From Candidatus Omnitrophota bacterium (GTDB taxonomy: Bacteria > Omnitrophota > Gorgyraeia > Zapsychrales > JANLHA01): DNA of 8,717 bases. The position numbers were made by a program, and so were the translations under genes. Positions 6,376 to 8,717 of the stretch are shown here, one piece after another. The DNA lies in NCBI GenBank assembly GCA_024653845.1, contig JANLHA010000338.1, forward strand, positions 1 through 8,717, written 5' to 3'. The notes under the pieces are model-generated. The model was not told the origin of the DNA, made no database searches, and was given only the letters and a program-made list of their open reading frames with translations. Positions within the stretch are counted from its first letter, which is position 1. The number at the start of each line of letters is the position of its first letter.

Positions 6376-7726
6376 TCACAAACTCCTTAATCCCATACTC
6401 GGCCAATTCTCGACCGTACCCAGATTCTTTGATTCCGCCAAATGGCAATCGTGGATCAGATTTCACAGATGCATTTACAAAACAACATCCCGCTTGCAAA
6501 TTTTTGGCTGCGATCTCTTCAGCTCGACGTAAATTCTGAGTAAAGACCGCAGCACCTAATCCAAAAATGGTGTCGTTGGCCTTCTTAATCGCATCCTCTT
6601 CATCTCGAGCTGGAATGATCGCGGCAACAGGTCCAAAAAGCTCTTCATCATAGGCTGGCATTCCTTTCTTAACATCAGTCAATACCGTCGGAGGATAATA
6701 TGCACCTTGACCAAAATCTCCATCGGGGATTTGTCCACCCAACACCAATCGTGCCCCCTTCTCCACACTTTTCTGAACTTGCATATGAAGACTATCACGC
6801 AAGTCATGCCTGGCCTGCGGCCCTAAATCCACATTCTCCTCCAGAGGGTTTCCCATCCGTTTTTGTTTCATCAATTCAACAAAGAGTTCTTCAAATTTTT
6901 TTCGAACAGGCTCGACAACAATAAAACGTTTCGCGGAAATACAGCTCTGTCCTCCATTGATCAGGCGCGAAGCCACACACGTCGAAACCGCTTCTTCTAA
7001 ATTGGCATCTTCTAAAATCACATAAGGATCACTGCCACCCAACTCCAGAACAGTTTTCTTTAAAACGGATCCCGCCTTGGCAGCCACGGCTTGACCTGCA
7101 GGCGTGCTGCCGGTCAATGTCACAGCCTTGACTACCGGATGTTCAATCACCCGGCCCACCTGAGACGACTGGATAAGGAGTGTTCGAAAAATATTCTCGG
7201 GAAATCCAGCTTCGATAAAAATTTTCTCAATGGCCAAAGCGCACCCCGGAACATTCGAGGCATGCTTCAAAACCGCCGCATTTCCAGCCATCAGCGACGG
7301 GGCGGCAAATCGAAACACCTGCCAAAAAGGAAAATTCCAAGGCATGATCGCCAACACCACTCCCAAGGGTTGAAAAGTTACAAAACTTTTCTTGGCTTCC
7401 GTCACGACGAGCTCATCCGACAATAATTTTTCAGCTTCCTTGGCGTAATACTCGCAACCCCACGCGCATTTATCAATTTCTCCTCGCGACTGCTGAATTG
7501 GTTTTCCCATTTCCGCTGTCATCAGTTGAGCATATTCTTCTTTTTCATCTCGAAGAATTTGCGCGGCCTTTAACATTTTTGCGGATCGCTCAGCAAAAGA
7601 AGTTTTTCTCCAAGATTCAAAAACCTGGTTCACTTGACGAAGGATGTCTTCCACTTGCGAATAAGACATCTCTTCATAAGTCTTCATCTTCTGACCTGTT
7701 GCAGGATTGATCGTGATCATTGTCAT
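6350..7726 (-). CDS. NAD(P)-dependent aldehyde dehydrogenase, succinate-semialdehyde dehydrogenase type
   Basis: This 458-residue cytoplasmic enzyme belongs to the aldehyde dehydrogenase superfamily, close in style and length to the short succinate-semialdehyde dehydrogenases (GabD1/Sad-YneI). It should oxidise an aldehyde to the acid with NAD+ or NADP+. Visible motifs are the oxyanion-hole Asn131 in MPWNFPFW, the cofactor-binding lysine in LKHAS (Lys154), the glycine motif TGSTPAGQ at 205-212, the general base Glu228 in LELGGSDPYVI, the catalytic nucleophile Cys262 in NGGQSCISAKRFIV, and EELFGPV at 361-367 in the C-terminal half. LPFGGIKESGYGRELAEYGIKEFVN forms the usual C-terminal signature. 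No residue is obviously missing. No GABA transaminase or other pathway partner is nearby, so the physiological aldehyde is open. The ATG lies ten bases after the lipoprotein stop, with an AGGTG that overlaps that stop as probable ribosome-binding site. Confidence 0.9.
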   Translation of the reverse strand: MTMITINPATGQKMKTYEEMSYSQVEDILRQVNQVFESWRKTSFAERSAKMLKAAQILRDEKEEYAQLMTAEMGKPIQQSRGEIDKCAWGCEYYAKEAEKLLSDELVVTEAKKSFVTFQPLGVVLAIMPWNFPFWQVFRFAAPSLMAGNAAVLKHASNVPGCALAIEKIFIEAGFPENIFRTLLIQSSQVGRVIEHPVVKAVTLTGSTPAGQAVAAKAGSVLKKTVLELGGSDPYVILEDANLEEAVSTCVASRLINGGQSCISAKRFIVVEPVRKKFEELFVELMKQKRMGNPLEENVDLGPQARHDLRDSLHMQVQKSVEKGARLVLGGQIPDGDFGQGAYYPPTVLTDVKKGMPAYDEELFGPVAAIIPARDEEDAIKKANDTIFGLGAAVFTQNLRRAEEIAAKNLQAGCCFVNASVKSDPRLPFGGIKESGYGRELAEYGIKEFVNVKTVYIK

Positions 7727-7736
7727 GGCTAAGCAC

Positions 7737-8492
7737 CTAATCCGTACTTATCATTTTCTCTTTTTGCAAAATTTCGGGCGAGACAAGGGATGGGAAAAGA
7801 TCTTCATCGGGGGATTTGATTCTCATCAAGCGAACAGACAACGGTTGTTGATAATCCGGGAAGAAGTTCTTGATTTTCAGATTGGCTTCTTCTCTTTCAT
7901 TCAAAACATCAACCGTATATTCAAATCCCGGTTGAATCACCGGGACTCCTCCCAACTTGATCTTTTCTTTTGTCCCTACAATCTTCAATGTTCCCAAATA
8001 CGCCAACTGATCCGGGAAAACTTCAAAAACCACCCTCATCGGCTCACTGGCAAACCCTGTCCCGACGGGGATAGAAATCATTCGAAAAGCATAAGCCCCC
8101 GCTGGCAATTCTAAAGAAAAATATCCTGGGGAAATCATAGGCGTTTCTTCAGAATTTTTCTGAAGGATGGTCGGATCTCCAATCCGAAGATGAAAAATTT
8201 TTTCTTCATCTTTAAGATCAACTATCGATAAATCCACATAATCAGTTTTAAGAACTCCTTCAAAATCGGTCTTGGCAAAAATGACTCCACGAGGAACGGC
8301 GATGACATCAGGAGTTGGAGTCGAAGGGGCATTTGGATCCGTCGATGATTGTGCTGAATGAGAGTTTTGAGCAGAGGCTGCTGGCAGGGAGTGACTTGGA
8401 GAAGGCTGTATTGTGGAACAGCCCATAAAAACCAGGACGGCTCCCAACAAAAAGCTCCTTGACTTGTTCTTCAGATCGAAGATCAATCTCAC
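7737..8492 (-). CDS. Lipoprotein of unrecognised family
   Basis: The 251-residue product opens with a basic N-region and a hydrophobic stretch ending in the lipobox VFMGC, with the lipidated cysteine at residue 25. Residues about 26-62 are a low-complexity Ser/Pro/Ala/Thr-rich linker. The remaining roughly 185 residues are a mostly beta-strand-like domain with alternating hydrophobic residues, including GVIFAKTDFEGVL, YFSLELPAGAYAF and LGTLKIVG. The last of these regions resemble beta-sandwich surface modules in general, but I do not recognise a family and assign no function. There is no cysteine after the lipidated one. It is the first gene of the block. Translation starts at GTG (8492-8490): GAGGGG at 8504-8499 is six bases upstream, while an overlapping ATG at 8494-8492 is in another frame and stops immediately. 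Confidence 0.78.
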   Translation of the reverse strand: MRLIFDLKNKSRSFLLGAVLVFMGCSTIQPSPSHSLPAASAQNSHSAQSSTDPNAPSTPTPDVIAVPRGVIFAKTDFEGVLKTDYVDLSIVDLKDEEKIFHLRIGDPTILQKNSEETPMISPGYFSLELPAGAYAFRMISIPVGTGFASEPMRVVFEVFPDQLAYLGTLKIVGTKEKIKLGGVPVIQPGFEYTVDVLNEREEANLKIKNFFPDYQQPLSVRLMRIKSPDEDLFPSLVSPEILQKEKMISTD

Positions 8493-8538
8493 ATGATTCC
8501 CCTCTTCCTTAGGAAAGTTCTAAAACATGCTCATTTTT

Positions 8539-8566
8539 AGTTTACCAAAAACCCCTGCGGATTCAA
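8539..8566 (-). promoter_or_regulatory. Candidate sigma-70-type promoter for the gene block
   Basis: On the minus strand TTGAAT (8566-8561) and TAAACT (8544-8539) are separated by 16 bases. Each matches four of the six consensus positions. The site lies downstream of both terminator-like hairpins and about 47 bases upstream of the first GTG, which is the right place for the promoter of this unit. The match is only moderate in an AT-rich stretch, so it is a candidate and not a firm call. Confidence 0.35.
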
Positions 8567-8583
8567 TCCGAATTTTCAGAGAT

Positions 8584-8628
8584 AAAAAAGCAATCATCCT
8601 TACCTTATTTTCTAGAAAAAGGATGATT
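8584..8628 (-). terminator. Intrinsic terminator, leftward: 10-bp stem plus T6
   Basis: AATCATCCTT (8592-8601) and AAGGATGATT (8619-8628) pair perfectly around a 17-base loop. That loop includes most of the 12-base palindrome TTTTCTAGAAAA (8608-8619), whose last base is shared with the outer stem. Read on the minus strand the stem is followed by GC and then six T (8589-8584), so it works in the leftward direction. It would end transcription from a gene beyond the right edge before the promoter of this block. The stem is not GC-rich, so efficiency is uncertain. Confidence 0.6.
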
Positions 8629-8650
8629 CCACGAAAACCGCTGTAAGCGG

Positions 8651-8688
8651 CAAAATGAAAGGCTGTTGAAGATTTCTTCAACAGCCTT
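8651..8688 (-). terminator. Terminator-like hairpin, leftward: 13-bp stem
   Basis: AAGGCTGTTGAAG (8659-8671) pairs perfectly with CTTCAACAGCCTT (8676-8688) around a four-base loop. The minus strand continues into the T-rich TCATTTTG, while the plus strand continues into a G-rich run, so leftward termination is favoured. It probably belongs to a gene that ends at or just past the right edge. Between this hairpin and the T6 terminator is a weak extra hairpin, CCGCT/AGCGG (8638-8650), also followed by T4 on the minus strand. Confidence 0.65.
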
Positions 8689-8717
8689 GGGGTGTGAATT
8701 ATCAATAACTTTTTCAG

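Noticed and set aside
8527..8540. Tiny leader-like open frame ATG AGC ATG TTT TAG on the minus strand between promoter candidate and first gene
   Set aside because: Four codons with no ribosome-binding site and no regulatory codon pattern; it is most likely chance.
8520..8705. Minus-strand open frame of 61 codons starting at TTG near the right edge
   Set aside because: It runs straight through both terminator hairpins and the promoter candidate, lacks a ribosome-binding site and has no protein-like pattern beyond chance. It could be the tail of a gene from outside the window, but nothing supports that.
8607..8717. A second minus-strand frame open from the right edge to a TAA at 8609-8607, whose first residues (EKVIDNSHPKAVEEIF) look protein-like
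   Set aside because: The frame includes the whole 13-bp hairpin, and the protein-like look is confined to about 16 residues. It is worth re-reading if sequence to the right becomes available, but it is not supported here.

Overview
The window is a tightly packed block of eight complete genes, all on the minus strand and so read from right to left. Neighbouring genes are separated by no more than 33 bases or overlap by 1 to 26 bases. They look like one polycistronic unit that continues past the left edge, where the ATG of a ninth gene sits at bases 3-1. The only real non-coding stretch is 8493-8717. It holds two leftward hairpins that probably end transcription of a gene outside the window, followed by a modest promoter candidate and the ribosome-binding site of the first gene.

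In reading order the genes are: a lipoprotein of unrecognised family (8492-7737); a succinate-semialdehyde-type aldehyde dehydrogenase (7726-6350); a membrane thiol-disulfide reductase of the DsbD/ScsB type (6375-4702); an exported thioredoxin-like protein with a one-cysteine active site (4718-4110); a GH15 glucoamylase/trehalase-type glycosidase (4110-2293); a small coiled-coil lipoprotein with a peptidoglycan-binding domain (2262-1807); a YeeZ-like NAD(P)-binding epimerase/dehydratase-family protein (1801-986); and a PfkB-family 1-phosphofructokinase-type sugar kinase (981-37).

Two lipoproteins with clear lipoboxes and a periplasm-facing electron relay indicate a diderm (Gram-negative) bacterium. 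Shine-Dalgarno motifs are frequent, three starts are GTG, and base composition is moderate (hand counts of 34-46% GC in sampled stretches). A coiled-coil plus peptidoglycan-binding lipoprotein in a compact genome resembles uncultured diderm lineages such as Omnitrophota. That placement is a guess from style and not demonstrated.

Functionally the block falls into an envelope/redox part (DsbD-like protein, thioredoxin-like protein, two lipoproteins) and a carbon-metabolism part (aldehyde dehydrogenase, GH15, sugar kinase, epimerase-like protein). The best-supported functional link is the overlapping DsbD-thioredoxin pair, where the membrane protein plausibly delivers electrons to the exported partner. 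GH15 and the sugar kinase could both serve storage- or osmolyte-sugar use, but nothing in the sequence proves they act together. I saw no RNA genes, CRISPR arrays, insertion sequences, attachment sites or phage genes. No defined novel system is evident. The more unusual points are the atypical redox pair, the short membrane domain of the DsbD-like protein and the unrecognised lipoprotein.
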